Shown: positions 19,081-27,726 of the stretch, piece by piece | Layout of the letters: every line of letters starts with the position of its first letter | How positions within the stretch are numbered: the first letter of the stretch is position 1 | From: Lentisphaera marina | GTDB taxonomy: Bacteria > Verrucomicrobiota > Lentisphaeria > Lentisphaerales > Lentisphaeraceae | Assembly: GCF_028745505.1 (NCBI RefSeq) | Contig: NZ_JAQZZL010000002.1 | Span: forward strand, 1,488,001 to 1,552,000 | DNA: 64,000 bases | Direction of reading: 5' to 3' | Made by a program: the position numbers and the translations under genes | Notes under the pieces: model-generated | Database searches by the model: none | What the model saw: the letters and a program-made list of their open reading frames with translations, nothing else | What the model was told of the DNA's origin: nothing

Positions 19081-20625
19081 TTAGAAACGGTTACTCGAAG
19101 ACTTCTTAAAGTCTTTGAGATTAATATTGAGCTTATTGAACTTATAATTAAGGACGCGAGGTGTCGTATTTAAGGCACGCGCTGCAGCGGCCGCATTACC
19201 ACGATGACGCTTTAGGGCTTCGACTAAAAGCTCTCTTTCATAAGTCTCTAATGAGGCCTGTAAATCCGTCACCGTATTATTATCGGGATCATCTTCATTT
19301 AAACCAGCCGCTTGAAGTGAGGGTGGTAAATTATAACCGTGAATTACGTCATCATCTGTACTAAGCACTGCACGTTCAATACAGTTCTTTAATTCGAGAA
19401 CGTTACCAGGCCAGTGGTAGGCCATGATCATATTGATTGCCGGTGTTGAAATACGAACAACTTTTTTACCGTAGGAACGGTTAAATTCGTCTAAAAAGTA
19501 ATCGGCTAAAAGGGTGATATCGGATTTGCGGTCACGAAGTGGTGGAACCACGAGTGTATTCACGCTCAAACGGTAGTAAAAGCTCTCAGAAATCTCTTCG
19601 CTTTCAATAGCTTCATCCACATCTTTATAAGTACCAACGATTAAACGAACATTGGAATTCAAAGTCTCGGTGCCACCTACTCTCTTAAAAGTCTGATTTT
19701 GTAAGTAGTCCTCTAACTGATGCTGGATTTCCATTGACGTATCAGTGAGCTCATCAATATAAAGTGTTCCACCATGAGCTTTCTCAAGCATACCAGCTTT
19801 AATCAAGCGACCATCACGTTCAACACCAAAGAGTTCTTTTTCAACCATATTGATCGGTAGACCACTACAGTTTAAGGAAAGGAAGGTGCTCATCTTGCGG
19901 ATACCGCTAAAGTGAATCGCACGCGAAGTCAACTCTTTACCAACACCACTTTCACCCATGATCAAAATTGATCCGTGGTTATTTCCCATGAGGTTGATAT
20001 TTTCAAAAACTTTCTGCATAACGCGTGAGTTACCAACCATATTACTAGGATTATAACGGTTGCCCAATTCTTTTTGTAAGCGGCTATTTTCTGTCTTCAG
20101 AGTATTTTTTTCTTCTATGCCTTCACGGATCTGGAAAATGGCATCAGCAAGTAAGTTCGCAATAATCTCTAAAAGTTGCTTTTTACGCTCCCAGTCAATA
20201 TCCGGAGTCGCTTCTAAATCCACAGAAATCGTGCCAATTAATTCATCATTGCGCATTACGGGAACACAGACAAAACCGATATCATTGCGTTTTCTCGCAC
20301 GCGTTCTATCTAAAAAGCTTTCTTCTTCAGCAATATTTGGTATGACAATTGCTTGACGATTAAGACCCACTAAACCCGTCACACCCTCACCCAAGGAATA
20401 TCGGCCACGAGCTTTCTCTTGGGCGCTTAAGCCTTTTGAAGCCTCAATAATCAGTGCATTTTCATTAACGTGAAATAAAGTCAAAGTGGCACGTTCTGTT
20501 TCCATCTCAGTTTCTAGGATATCTAAAACCTCGTTGAGTAGAGTATTGACATTCTTGTGCCTCAATAAAGACTGAGAAATCTTGTAAATGATCAAAAGAT
20601 CGTTGGAAAACTTAGAACTTGCCAT
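19081..20625 (-). CDS. GAF-AAA+-Fis regulator lacking the GAFTGA loop
   Basis: A 514-aa NifA-like regulator: GAF domain (about 10-165), a short coiled linker, an AAA+ domain with Walker A GESGVGKE and Walker B GGTLYIDEL, arginine-finger region SFYYRLSV, PLRDRKSDI, and a C-terminal Fis helix-turn-helix (RHRGNAAAAARALNT). In place of the canonical ELFG.EKGAFTGA it reads ELFGVERDGRLIKAGM, so the loop that contacts sigma54 is absent. It may act as a DNA-binding regulator without sigma54 activation. ATG 20625 is preferred to the upstream TTG because a G-rich ribosome site precedes it. Confidence 0.88.
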   Translation of the reverse strand: MASSKFSNDLLIIYKISQSLLRHKNVNTLLNEVLDILETEMETERATLTLFHVNENALIIEASKGLSAQEKARGRYSLGEGVTGLVGLNRQAIVIPNIAEEESFLDRTRARKRNDIGFVCVPVMRNDELIGTISVDLEATPDIDWERKKQLLEIIANLLADAIFQIREGIEEKNTLKTENSRLQKELGNRYNPSNMVGNSRVMQKVFENINLMGNNHGSILIMGESGVGKELTSRAIHFSGIRKMSTFLSLNCSGLPINMVEKELFGVERDGRLIKAGMLEKAHGGTLYIDELTDTSMEIQHQLEDYLQNQTFKRVGGTETLNSNVRLIVGTYKDVDEAIESEEISESFYYRLSVNTLVVPPLRDRKSDITLLADYFLDEFNRSYGKKVVRISTPAINMIMAYHWPGNVLELKNCIERAVLSTDDDVIHGYNLPPSLQAAGLNEDDPDNNTVTDLQASLETYERELLVEALKRHRGNAAAAARALNTTPRVLNYKFNKLNINLKDFKKSSSNRF

Positions 20626-20833
20626 TTTGGCCCCCAAAAATAAAAAAGATTACAAAAATTGTATAAAATTATCATAAACTATACACTAGTCGTATTTTTT
20701 CTAGTTGTATCCTAAGCAGAAAAACGGAAAAAAATGTAATTTTTACAATTTCAAAATAATTTACTTAAAAAATCACAATTTTAGTGTTGCAGTAAATATT
20801 TTCTGAATTAACATAAGGCACTTCAAAACCCCT

Positions 20834-20915
20834 GGTGGGGTTCCCGAGCGGTCAAAGGGAGCAGACTGTAAATCTGCCGGCTACGCCTTCGAAGGTTCGA
20901 ATCCTTCCCCCACCA
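20834..20915 (+). tRNA. tRNA-Tyr (GTA)
   Basis: Class II tRNA of 82 nt. The acceptor stem GGTGGGG pairs with CCCCACC, the anticodon arm GCAGA-CTGTAAA-TCTGC gives anticodon GTA, a long variable arm follows, and the T arm is GAAGG-TTCGAAT-CCTTC. The discriminator is A; the full CCA end is not encoded. It is transcribed opposite to both flanking genes and has its own terminator. Confidence 0.97.
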
Positions 20916-20919
20916 CTTC

Positions 20920-20948
20920 AAAGCCTTGACTTATTCAAGGCTTTTTTT
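20920..20948 (+). terminator. rho-independent terminator of tRNA-Tyr
   Basis: AAAGCCTTGA, loop CTTAT, TCAAGGCTTT: a perfect 10-bp stem followed by a T run. It starts 5 bases after the tRNA. Confidence 0.92.
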
Positions 20949-20959
20949 GTGCCCCAATA

Positions 20960-22630
20960 CTACACGCCAAAGGCCTGATCGACTAAATCATTAATTTGTT
21001 CTTTAACACGATCATCAAAAACTCCCAAATCATAAGTCTTTTTAACTAAGTCAATAATTGCTCGTGCGATTTCCCCCTGCGGATTGGGCAAAGGAAACTC
21101 TTTCACATACTGCGTAATAAAGCGACGACGACCTGAATAAAGTTTATTGTTAAACTTCGCATCATAAAACTGCTCAATGAAACGCGAGTTCCCCACCGCC
21201 AAAGCGAGATAAATCATATCCAAATTTTCCAAACCCATACTTGACAACCAATAACAATCCCCATTCACCACGGCACCAGATTTATCTAACCAAAACAAAG
21301 GTTTGGCAGAAATGTCCCGAAAGACAATCTTGGCATGCTTCCATTTTTCTGGATCGTGAGCCACCCAAATCTCGTACCAACGACGAGTCTTTGATTCCTG
21401 TAAATACTTTCGAGCTTTTAAAATTTTTGCATGAGCTTCTAAATAGGCTTTTGTTTTGGGATAAGTTTCCAGTTCAATCACTCGCTTATGCCCATCCCTG
21501 TATTCATGTGTATATAAAACTAATGATGCAGGATTGACTTCGGCAATATATTGCGCTGCTTCATAATGAGTAATCAAGGGCTTCAAGACTTCTGGTCGCT
21601 CATTTTCATCCATGGCTAACCAATCTTGTTTGATAAAAACCTTATCTGCCGTGCTTTTTATGCCTACCGAAATCTTGTTGATATCTCCAAAACGACAAAA
21701 AGTATGTTTCTCTACCTCTTGTAACCACCCATCTTTAATTGCCGTTTTTTGCGCCCAACGCGAATGCTCCCCTTGATCAAAGTCTAAATCCCCTTGCGTA
21801 ATTCGCAAAGTCATACCTTGATAATTGACGACCTGATCTTTATCTAGCGCCTCAAACAAATCCATTTCCAAAGGCTTGCTTGAATCATGTGATTTGTCTT
21901 CATAAATCGTCGTGAAGGGACAAGCAGACTTCATGCGCCCCAAACCTGCCACAAACACGAGAGGTAAAACAGCCGCCTGAAATAACTTACTATCGCCAAA
22001 ATCCCACACATGATCTACCTTAAAATTATCAACCATGTATTCACGTAGTGCCCAAGCCCCCTTTAAACTCAACAAGCGATTACTCACAAGTACAGCAAAT
22101 TTACTCGTCTTTTTTAGGGACATCCCCATTGCCAAGATAAACGCATGCGATAAATCCAAACTACCCGACAAGTTAAATTCATTTGCCAAAGCTCGAGAAA
22201 GTTCAGCACCCAATTCCTGAGATCTCACATAGGGAGGGTTACTGATAATCAAATCGTATTTTTTCTTTCTTTTTTTAGCGAGAAAACCCTCTAAAAAGTC
22301 CTCATTGAAAAAACTAAACTTCACCTCGGGGTACATCGCTATGAGGCTTTGTTTACAATGCCTGATTGCTTCTAAGTCAGTATCATAAGCACTGACATGA
22401 ATATTTATAAAGCCTTTTTTAATGAGCTCTTTGAGTAGGGAATGAATCAATTGACCATCACCTACAGCAGGATCTAAGACCTTTACTAAACTCTGCTTAT
22501 CGACTCCTAGCCAAGACTTGAGAAGCTGCTGCGTCATAAAATCCGATAAACGACTCGGCGTATAATGGGCTCCAGTAGATTTTCGCTCCACTAAAGTTTT
22601 GTGTCCCTGTAGTTTTTTCGGGCCGCGCAT
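20960..22630 (-). CDS. solitary N6-adenine DNA methyltransferase (Eco57I-like)
   Basis: A 556-aa DNA methyltransferase. The N-terminal KSTGAHYTPSRLSDFM and SAM motif LDPAVGDG (52-59) are followed by the catalytic SNPPYVRSQ (NPPY at 131-134), typical of N6-adenine gamma-class enzymes. The C-terminal part (about 300-556) includes NNKLYSGRRRFITQYVKEFPLPNP, the target-recognition region of Eco57I/TaqI-like enzymes. No restriction endonuclease gene or N-terminal nuclease domain is visible, so it is an orphan methylase or the survivor of a restriction-modification system; an IS1182 element sits just upstream. Specificity unknown. Confidence 0.88.
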   Translation of the reverse strand: MRGPKKLQGHKTLVERKSTGAHYTPSRLSDFMTQQLLKSWLGVDKQSLVKVLDPAVGDGQLIHSLLKELIKKGFINIHVSAYDTDLEAIRHCKQSLIAMYPEVKFSFFNEDFLEGFLAKKRKKKYDLIISNPPYVRSQELGAELSRALANEFNLSGSLDLSHAFILAMGMSLKKTSKFAVLVSNRLLSLKGAWALREYMVDNFKVDHVWDFGDSKLFQAAVLPLVFVAGLGRMKSACPFTTIYEDKSHDSSKPLEMDLFEALDKDQVVNYQGMTLRITQGDLDFDQGEHSRWAQKTAIKDGWLQEVEKHTFCRFGDINKISVGIKSTADKVFIKQDWLAMDENERPEVLKPLITHYEAAQYIAEVNPASLVLYTHEYRDGHKRVIELETYPKTKAYLEAHAKILKARKYLQESKTRRWYEIWVAHDPEKWKHAKIVFRDISAKPLFWLDKSGAVVNGDCYWLSSMGLENLDMIYLALAVGNSRFIEQFYDAKFNNKLYSGRRRFITQYVKEFPLPNPQGEIARAIIDLVKKTYDLGVFDDRVKEQINDLVDQAFGV

Positions 22631-22759
22631 AATAAGCTCTCATAAATTCCAATCAAAAAACGAATGTAATCGACTCAGCACATCTTACAAGATTCATGCC
22701 TTAAGTCCTCGCATAAAATCACTTTGCGATCTCCCCATTGTCGATGTAAAACGATTGTG

Positions 22760-22794
22760 CCATAGGCACTGAGCATAACTCAGCCTATGGTTTT
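22760..22794 (+). terminator. hairpin with T-tract interrupted by IS1182
   Basis: CCATAGGC-AC-TGAG, loop CATAA, CTCA-GCCTATGG, then TTTT. The IS1182 terminal repeat begins immediately after the four T residues, so the element sits in the tail of a terminator-like hairpin. Confidence 0.6.
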
Positions 22795-24480
22795 AGAGAC
22801 TGTGTGAAAAAGATCTGCCTTTGTATCAAACTAGAATAATTAGTGAGTTTGTATAACTATTTCGTCTGAGGAGTAATTTCATCACTTTCATACTCAAATA
22901 AGGACTGATTAACAAGTGATTGTGAATATATTTTAGAAAAACCCCCTGTATATCCTTGAGTAAGGACATTAATTCTGAAAACTTCATAATATTAAGAACT
23001 CGGTTCAAATTATAAACAAGTTGTGCCAATGAAGTCTCGGCCTGTACAGATTCTTTTCCAGTTAGATTATACCCACCAGTAAGAATATGTTCTTTAATTG
23101 TTCCAAATGGGTGCTCAACAATTGCAGCTCGTCGTTTCATTACCCCTGGTTTGGCTTTCATCCTTTTTCGAACATTTTCTAAAACGTATTCGTGTTCCCA
23201 CCGTTGAATACTTCGGCTTTTTGATGTTGTACATTTTGCTTTTAGGGAGCAGTTGATACAAGCTTCGGGCGTTTTATAGATCCAAAATTGTTTGCTTCCT
23301 CGTTTCTTGTTTTGAAATTTGGCAAGGCTTTTTCCCGCAGGACAAATGTAGCTGTCATTATGCTTATCGTAAATAAAGTCGTCTTTCCCATATAAGCCTC
23401 GACCTTCCATAGGATCTCCCTGTTCAGGAACATAACAGGTATAGCCATTATCTTCACAAGCTTTGATATCTTCATTGCTGAAATAACCTTTATCTGCCAA
23501 GACATTGCTTCCTTTTCCTTCTTCAATAACATCACTTGTTGCTTTTAAAGTTGAATAAAGTGAACCAAGATCATTAACCTGCGATGTTACTTCAGCTGCG
23601 ACAATCAAGTAGTTTTTATCATCCACAGCGTGTTGAACATTATAACCGACTGTACTTTTTCGTCCTTTTTTAATCGGGCGACTTTCAGGGTCATTAAAAC
23701 TAATGCTCTCTTTGCCCGTCGCTTCTAGTTGGTTTTTGATTTTTGTTAATTCTTGAGATAGTTTCTGATTTATTACCAGTGAATTTTTTAGTTTTTGTTG
23801 TTTATCTTCCTTTTTTGGAGATGGATACTTATCCAGTTCCTCTAAATCCTTTAGATATTTTTCTGCCTCTTGTTCGTACTTATTAAGAGCCGAGTTCAGT
23901 TTATTTTTTGTCCAGCTTTTACTTATATTATTTACGGCTTTGATACTCGTGCCATCAACGGCTATAAAATCACCAGAAATCAACTTAAGTTTACTACACA
24001 AAAGAGTGAATTGGGCACTGACCTTTTTAAAGGCCTTACGATTACTCAGTCTAAAATCACATATAGTTTTAAAATCAGGCTTCAGTTTACCCATGAGCCA
24101 AATCACCTCAAGGTTCACTTTACAAGACCTTTCGAGTTTACGTCCACTGCGAATTCCATAAGAATAGCCATAGATAAACAGTTTCAATAAATCGGCTGGA
24201 TCATAAGCAGGTCGACCTCGTCCATCGATTCTTTCTTTGGGATAAATAAAACCACATTCTCTCAAGTCTAAACCATTAACAAACTCATCTATAAAGCGAA
24301 CTTTATTGTTTTCGTCTACATAATCATCAAGACAGTCCGGCAATAATAAAACCTGATCGCGTGACACTCTTTTTATAAAGCTCATAAATTCCTCACAGCA
24401 GTTACTGAAAATTCTATATGCTATAATATATAAGCTTATTAAAGTAAGTGTATGTGGATAATGTTTTTCACACAGTCTCT
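22795..24480 (-). mobile_element. IS1182-family insertion sequence
   Basis: Bounded by a perfect 17-bp inverted repeat, AGAGACTGTGTGAAAAA (22795-22811 and its complement at 24464-24480), around one transposase gene on the minus strand. The outer flanks are also inverted copies (CCTATGGTT on the left; its complement on the right at 24483-24491), either an extended repeat or a palindromic target. No clear target duplication is visible. The transposase is full length, so the copy may be active. Confidence 0.9.
22826..24385 (-). CDS. IS1182-family transposase
   Basis: A 519-aa DDE transposase. The N-terminal block (DYVDENNKVRFIDEFV, GRPAYDPADLLKLFIYGYS, RSGRKLERSC, NLEVIWLMGKLKPDFKTICDFR) is diagnostic of the IS1182 family; FIAVDGTSIKA carries the first catalytic Asp, VLADKGYFSNEDI the second, and RAAIVEHPFGTIKEHI the Glu region. 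A Cys cluster (CINCSLKAKC) precedes the last motif. It fills nearly the whole element. Confidence 0.95.
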   Translation of the reverse strand: MSFIKRVSRDQVLLLPDCLDDYVDENNKVRFIDEFVNGLDLRECGFIYPKERIDGRGRPAYDPADLLKLFIYGYSYGIRSGRKLERSCKVNLEVIWLMGKLKPDFKTICDFRLSNRKAFKKVSAQFTLLCSKLKLISGDFIAVDGTSIKAVNNISKSWTKNKLNSALNKYEQEAEKYLKDLEELDKYPSPKKEDKQQKLKNSLVINQKLSQELTKIKNQLEATGKESISFNDPESRPIKKGRKSTVGYNVQHAVDDKNYLIVAAEVTSQVNDLGSLYSTLKATSDVIEEGKGSNVLADKGYFSNEDIKACEDNGYTCYVPEQGDPMEGRGLYGKDDFIYDKHNDSYICPAGKSLAKFQNKKRGSKQFWIYKTPEACINCSLKAKCTTSKSRSIQRWEHEYVLENVRKRMKAKPGVMKRRAAIVEHPFGTIKEHILTGGYNLTGKESVQAETSLAQLVYNLNRVLNIMKFSELMSLLKDIQGVFLKYIHNHLLISPYLSMKVMKLLLRRNSYTNSLIILV

Positions 24481-24700
24481 TTAACCATAGGAATTATGTT
24501 TAAGAAGAATTTCCGTTCTGAAGGAACGGCGTATAAATGATTTTTGACGCTTAGCTGCATAGTCCTGAACAATTTTGCTCCCATAAAAGATATCAAAACG
24601 AGACTTTTTATAAAAAAAAGCATTTTTTTTCTCTTCTGACATCCAAAGACTAAAAGCACAGGCGCATATAGTATCAACTGAATAAAAAATTAGGTGCTAC

Positions 24701-26227
24701 ATGAAGACAAAACCATTCCTTTTAGCTGCAGCAACAACTCTATTTTCCCCATTCATTTCTGCTGACACAAGTAAACCCAATGTCATCCTCATCATGGCCG
24801 ATGACCTTGGCTGGGGAGACACTGGCTTCAATGGTAGCCCCGTCATCAAAACTCCACACCTCGACCAAATGGCCGCTGAAGGCTTGCAACTCGACCGCTT
24901 TTATTCAGCTTCCAGTGTCTGTTCCCCTACTCGTGCCAGCGTACTCTCTGGCCGCAATCCCTATCGCACCGGTGTTCCAACTGCCAATCAGGGCTTTCTC
25001 CGTCCTGAAGAACTTGTTCTCCCAGAAATCCTCAAGGAACAAGGTTACGCAACAGGTCACTTCGGCAAATGGCACCTTGGTACCTTGACTCACACTGAAA
25101 AAGACGCCAACCGCGGTAAACCTGGCAATACAAAGGATTTCAACCCTCCCAAACTCCACGGCTATGACGATGCCTTTGTGACTGAATCAAAAATTCCGAC
25201 TTACGACCCCATGATTTACCCCGCTTCTTTTTCAGAAGGTGAAAATAAACACCTTGGTTGGGAATACGTCAAAGAAGGACAAGAAAGCAAGCCCTATGGA
25301 ACCTTTTACTGGGACATTGATGGTAATAAAGTAAACGATAACCTCAAAGGCGATGATAGCCGTGTGATCATGGACCGTGTCTTGCCTTTTATCGATCAAT
25401 CCATTTCTGAAGAAAAGCCTTTCCTCTCCGTAGTTTGGTTCCACACGCCTCACCTCCCCTGTGTTGCAGGCCCTCGTCATCAGGAGATGTACAAAGATCA
25501 TCCCATTCACCTCCGTAATTACGCGGGTTGCATCACGGCTATGGATGAGCAAATTGGTCGCCTTAGGAAACACCTTGCTGATAAAGGCATTGCCGATAAC
25601 ACCATGATTTGGTTCTGTTCCGATAATGGCCCCGAAAGTAAAGAGCGCCCTGATAATGGTAGCGCAGGTCATTTCCGTGGTCGCAAACGCGATCTCTACG
25701 AAGGTGGCGTCCGCGTCCCTGCAGTCATGGTCTGGCCCGCAAAAGTCAAAGAAGCTCGAAAAATCACTGAACCCTGTATCACATCCGATTACCTTCCCAC
25801 TATTCTCGATGCCTTAGACATCAAACACCCTAAGCCTTCCTACACTCTGGATGGTCGTTCACTAATGCCAATCATCAATAATGAAGACTTTAAAAGAGAC
25901 AAAGAAATCGGCATCATGTATAGCTCGCGCATCGTCTGGCACAAAAATGAAAACAAACTCGTCTCCTATGATGGAGGAAAAACTTATGAACTCTACAATC
26001 TCGAAACTGATCCCTCAGAAAAATCTGATATCGCGGCTCATAACCCCGAACTCGTAGAACAACTCAAAAAAGATATGATTGCTTGGCACGACTCAGTTAA
26101 AAGTAGTTTCGAGGGTGCCGAATATGGCACAAAATCACTTGAACGCTTAGGAAAAAACTGGTCTTCTCCCTTGACGGCGAAAGCAAAAAAGCCTAAAAAT
26201 AAGAAAACTAAAAAGGAGAAAAAGTAA
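24701..26227 (+). CDS. secreted sulfatase A of the three-gene operon
   Basis: A 508-aa arylsulfatase A-like (S1) enzyme: signal peptide to about residue 21, metal site MADDLGWGD, formylglycine site CSPTRAS with Cys74, GKWHLG, WFCSDNGPESKE and a C-terminal ELYNLETDPSEKSDIA. It ends in a lysine-rich tail (AKKPKNKKTKKEKK). The arrangement resembles N-acetylgalactosamine/galactose-6-sulfatase-like enzymes, but the substrate cannot be fixed. Start is ATG 24701 after AGGTG. It is the first gene of an operon; its stop overlaps the next start by one base (TAATG). The 220-base leader after the IS1182 end (24481-24700) holds a small hairpin and presumably the promoter. Confidence 0.93.
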   Translation: MKTKPFLLAAATTLFSPFISADTSKPNVILIMADDLGWGDTGFNGSPVIKTPHLDQMAAEGLQLDRFYSASSVCSPTRASVLSGRNPYRTGVPTANQGFLRPEELVLPEILKEQGYATGHFGKWHLGTLTHTEKDANRGKPGNTKDFNPPKLHGYDDAFVTESKIPTYDPMIYPASFSEGENKHLGWEYVKEGQESKPYGTFYWDIDGNKVNDNLKGDDSRVIMDRVLPFIDQSISEEKPFLSVVWFHTPHLPCVAGPRHQEMYKDHPIHLRNYAGCITAMDEQIGRLRKHLADKGIADNTMIWFCSDNGPESKERPDNGSAGHFRGRKRDLYEGGVRVPAVMVWPAKVKEARKITEPCITSDYLPTILDALDIKHPKPSYTLDGRSLMPIINNEDFKRDKEIGIMYSSRIVWHKNENKLVSYDGGKTYELYNLETDPSEKSDIAAHNPELVEQLKKDMIAWHDSVKSSFEGAEYGTKSLERLGKNWSSPLTAKAKKPKNKKTKKEKK

Positions 26228-27726
26228 TGTTACTGCGCTCACTACTCATTATTTTCATTGGCAGTTTCACACTGCAAGCTCGTGAAGCTAGTGATAAGCC
26301 CAATATCATTTTTGTCCTACTCGATGACTTAGGCAAAGAATGGCTCAATTGCTATGGGGGAGAAAATATAAAGACCCCTCGTATTGATCAACTCGCAGCA
26401 CAAGGGATTAAATTTGACAATGCTTATTCAATGCCACAATGCACCCCTAGTCGGGTCGCCTTCATGACTGGCCAATACCCCTATCGCAGTGGTTGGGTTA
26501 ATCACTGGGATGCTCCACGCTGGGGCGCTGGTTATTATGACTGGAAATCAAATCCATCTATTGCCCGCACCATGAAATCTGCTGGTTACACCACTGCCGT
26601 AGCAGGTAAATGGCAACTCAATGACTTCCGCATTCACCCCGACGCTATGGTCAAACATGGTTTTGATGACTATTGCATGTGGACGGGTTGCGAAGGTTCC
26701 ACTGATAAAAAACATGAACAAACTAGTACACAACGTTACTGGAATCCCTACATTCACACCAAAGAAGGCAGCAAAACTTATCCCGGTGAATTTGGTCCAG
26801 ATATCTATAATCAGTTTGTCCTTGACTTTATCAGCGAAAATAAAGACAAGCCCTTTTTCATTTATTACCCCATGACATTACCCCACGGCCCCTTAGTTCA
26901 CACTCCCCTCGAACCTGATGTCAAAGACAAATATGCTAAACATAAAGCCATGGTTCACTATATTGACCTACTTACCGGTAAACTCATTGACCAACTCGAA
27001 AAACTCCAGATCCGTGAAAATACCATTATTGTGTGGACTTGTGATAACGGCACTTCCGGTGGCATCAATAACAAAATGAATGGCCGTGAAGTCAAAGGTG
27101 GTAAAACTCAAACCACTGAGAATGGCGTCAATACTCCCTTCATTGTTAGCTGCCCAGGACTCATCCCCGAAGGTAAAACAACTAAGGCTATTGTCGATTT
27201 CACCGATATGCATCAAACTTTTGCGGACTTCGCAGGAACTCAACTCAACTCGCAATACACCTACGATGGCAAATCGGCTAAAGCAGTTTTCCTCGGCAAA
27301 GAAAAAAGTGATCGTGATTGGATTATGGCCATGGGATCTAAGCCCGCACGCATGACTGATGCTGGCGTTGAGAACGTCTACTACTTCCGTGATCGCGTTG
27401 TTCGTGATGCTCGCTACAAACTTTTTGTGAGCACCGACCGCAAGCCCGAAAAACTCATTGATCTAGAAAAAGACCCCGCTGAACAAAACAACCTTATCAA
27501 TAATCCAGAGTACAAAGCCGTTCTCGACCGCTTGAGCCTGGCCATCGAAACTTTCCCAGAAAGCGATGCCGACCCCACCTACGCGAAACTAAGCACTAAT
27601 CCCTGGGATAAAAAAGCCACTTTCCCCAGCAAGCTTCACAAGCAAGGTCACCCCAATCAAGTTGAAAAACATAAAGTCAAAGAAACATCTAAGAAAAAGA
27701 AAAAATCCAAAAAGGAGAAAAAATGA
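26227..27726 (+). CDS. secreted sulfatase B of the three-gene operon
   Basis: A 499-aa S1 sulfatase with signal peptide (to about residue 18), VLLDDLGKEWLNCYGG, formylglycine site QCTPSRVAF (Cys72), GKWQLND, WTCDNGTSGG and C-terminal LIDLEKDPAEQNNLI. The C-terminus is again an extreme lysine tail (SKKKKKSKKEKK). It overlaps the upstream sulfatase by one base and the next by four (ATGA), so the three are translationally coupled and likely act together on one polymer. Sequence divergence between the three points to different sulfate positions rather than recent duplication. Confidence 0.93.
   Translation: MLLRSLLIIFIGSFTLQAREASDKPNIIFVLLDDLGKEWLNCYGGENIKTPRIDQLAAQGIKFDNAYSMPQCTPSRVAFMTGQYPYRSGWVNHWDAPRWGAGYYDWKSNPSIARTMKSAGYTTAVAGKWQLNDFRIHPDAMVKHGFDDYCMWTGCEGSTDKKHEQTSTQRYWNPYIHTKEGSKTYPGEFGPDIYNQFVLDFISENKDKPFFIYYPMTLPHGPLVHTPLEPDVKDKYAKHKAMVHYIDLLTGKLIDQLEKLQIRENTIIVWTCDNGTSGGINNKMNGREVKGGKTQTTENGVNTPFIVSCPGLIPEGKTTKAIVDFTDMHQTFADFAGTQLNSQYTYDGKSAKAVFLGKEKSDRDWIMAMGSKPARMTDAGVENVYYFRDRVVRDARYKLFVSTDRKPEKLIDLEKDPAEQNNLINNPEYKAVLDRLSLAIETFPESDADPTYAKLSTNPWDKKATFPSKLHKQGHPNQVEKHKVKETSKKKKKSKKEKK

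Noticed and set aside
22795-24480. Target-site duplication for IS1182
   Set aside because: Only TT is shared directly at both borders, too short to call.
25232-25672. 146-aa minus-strand open frame inside sulfatase A
   Set aside because: It lies wholly antisense to a clear sulfatase gene and has no ribosome site or recognisable motif; a codon-usage shadow.
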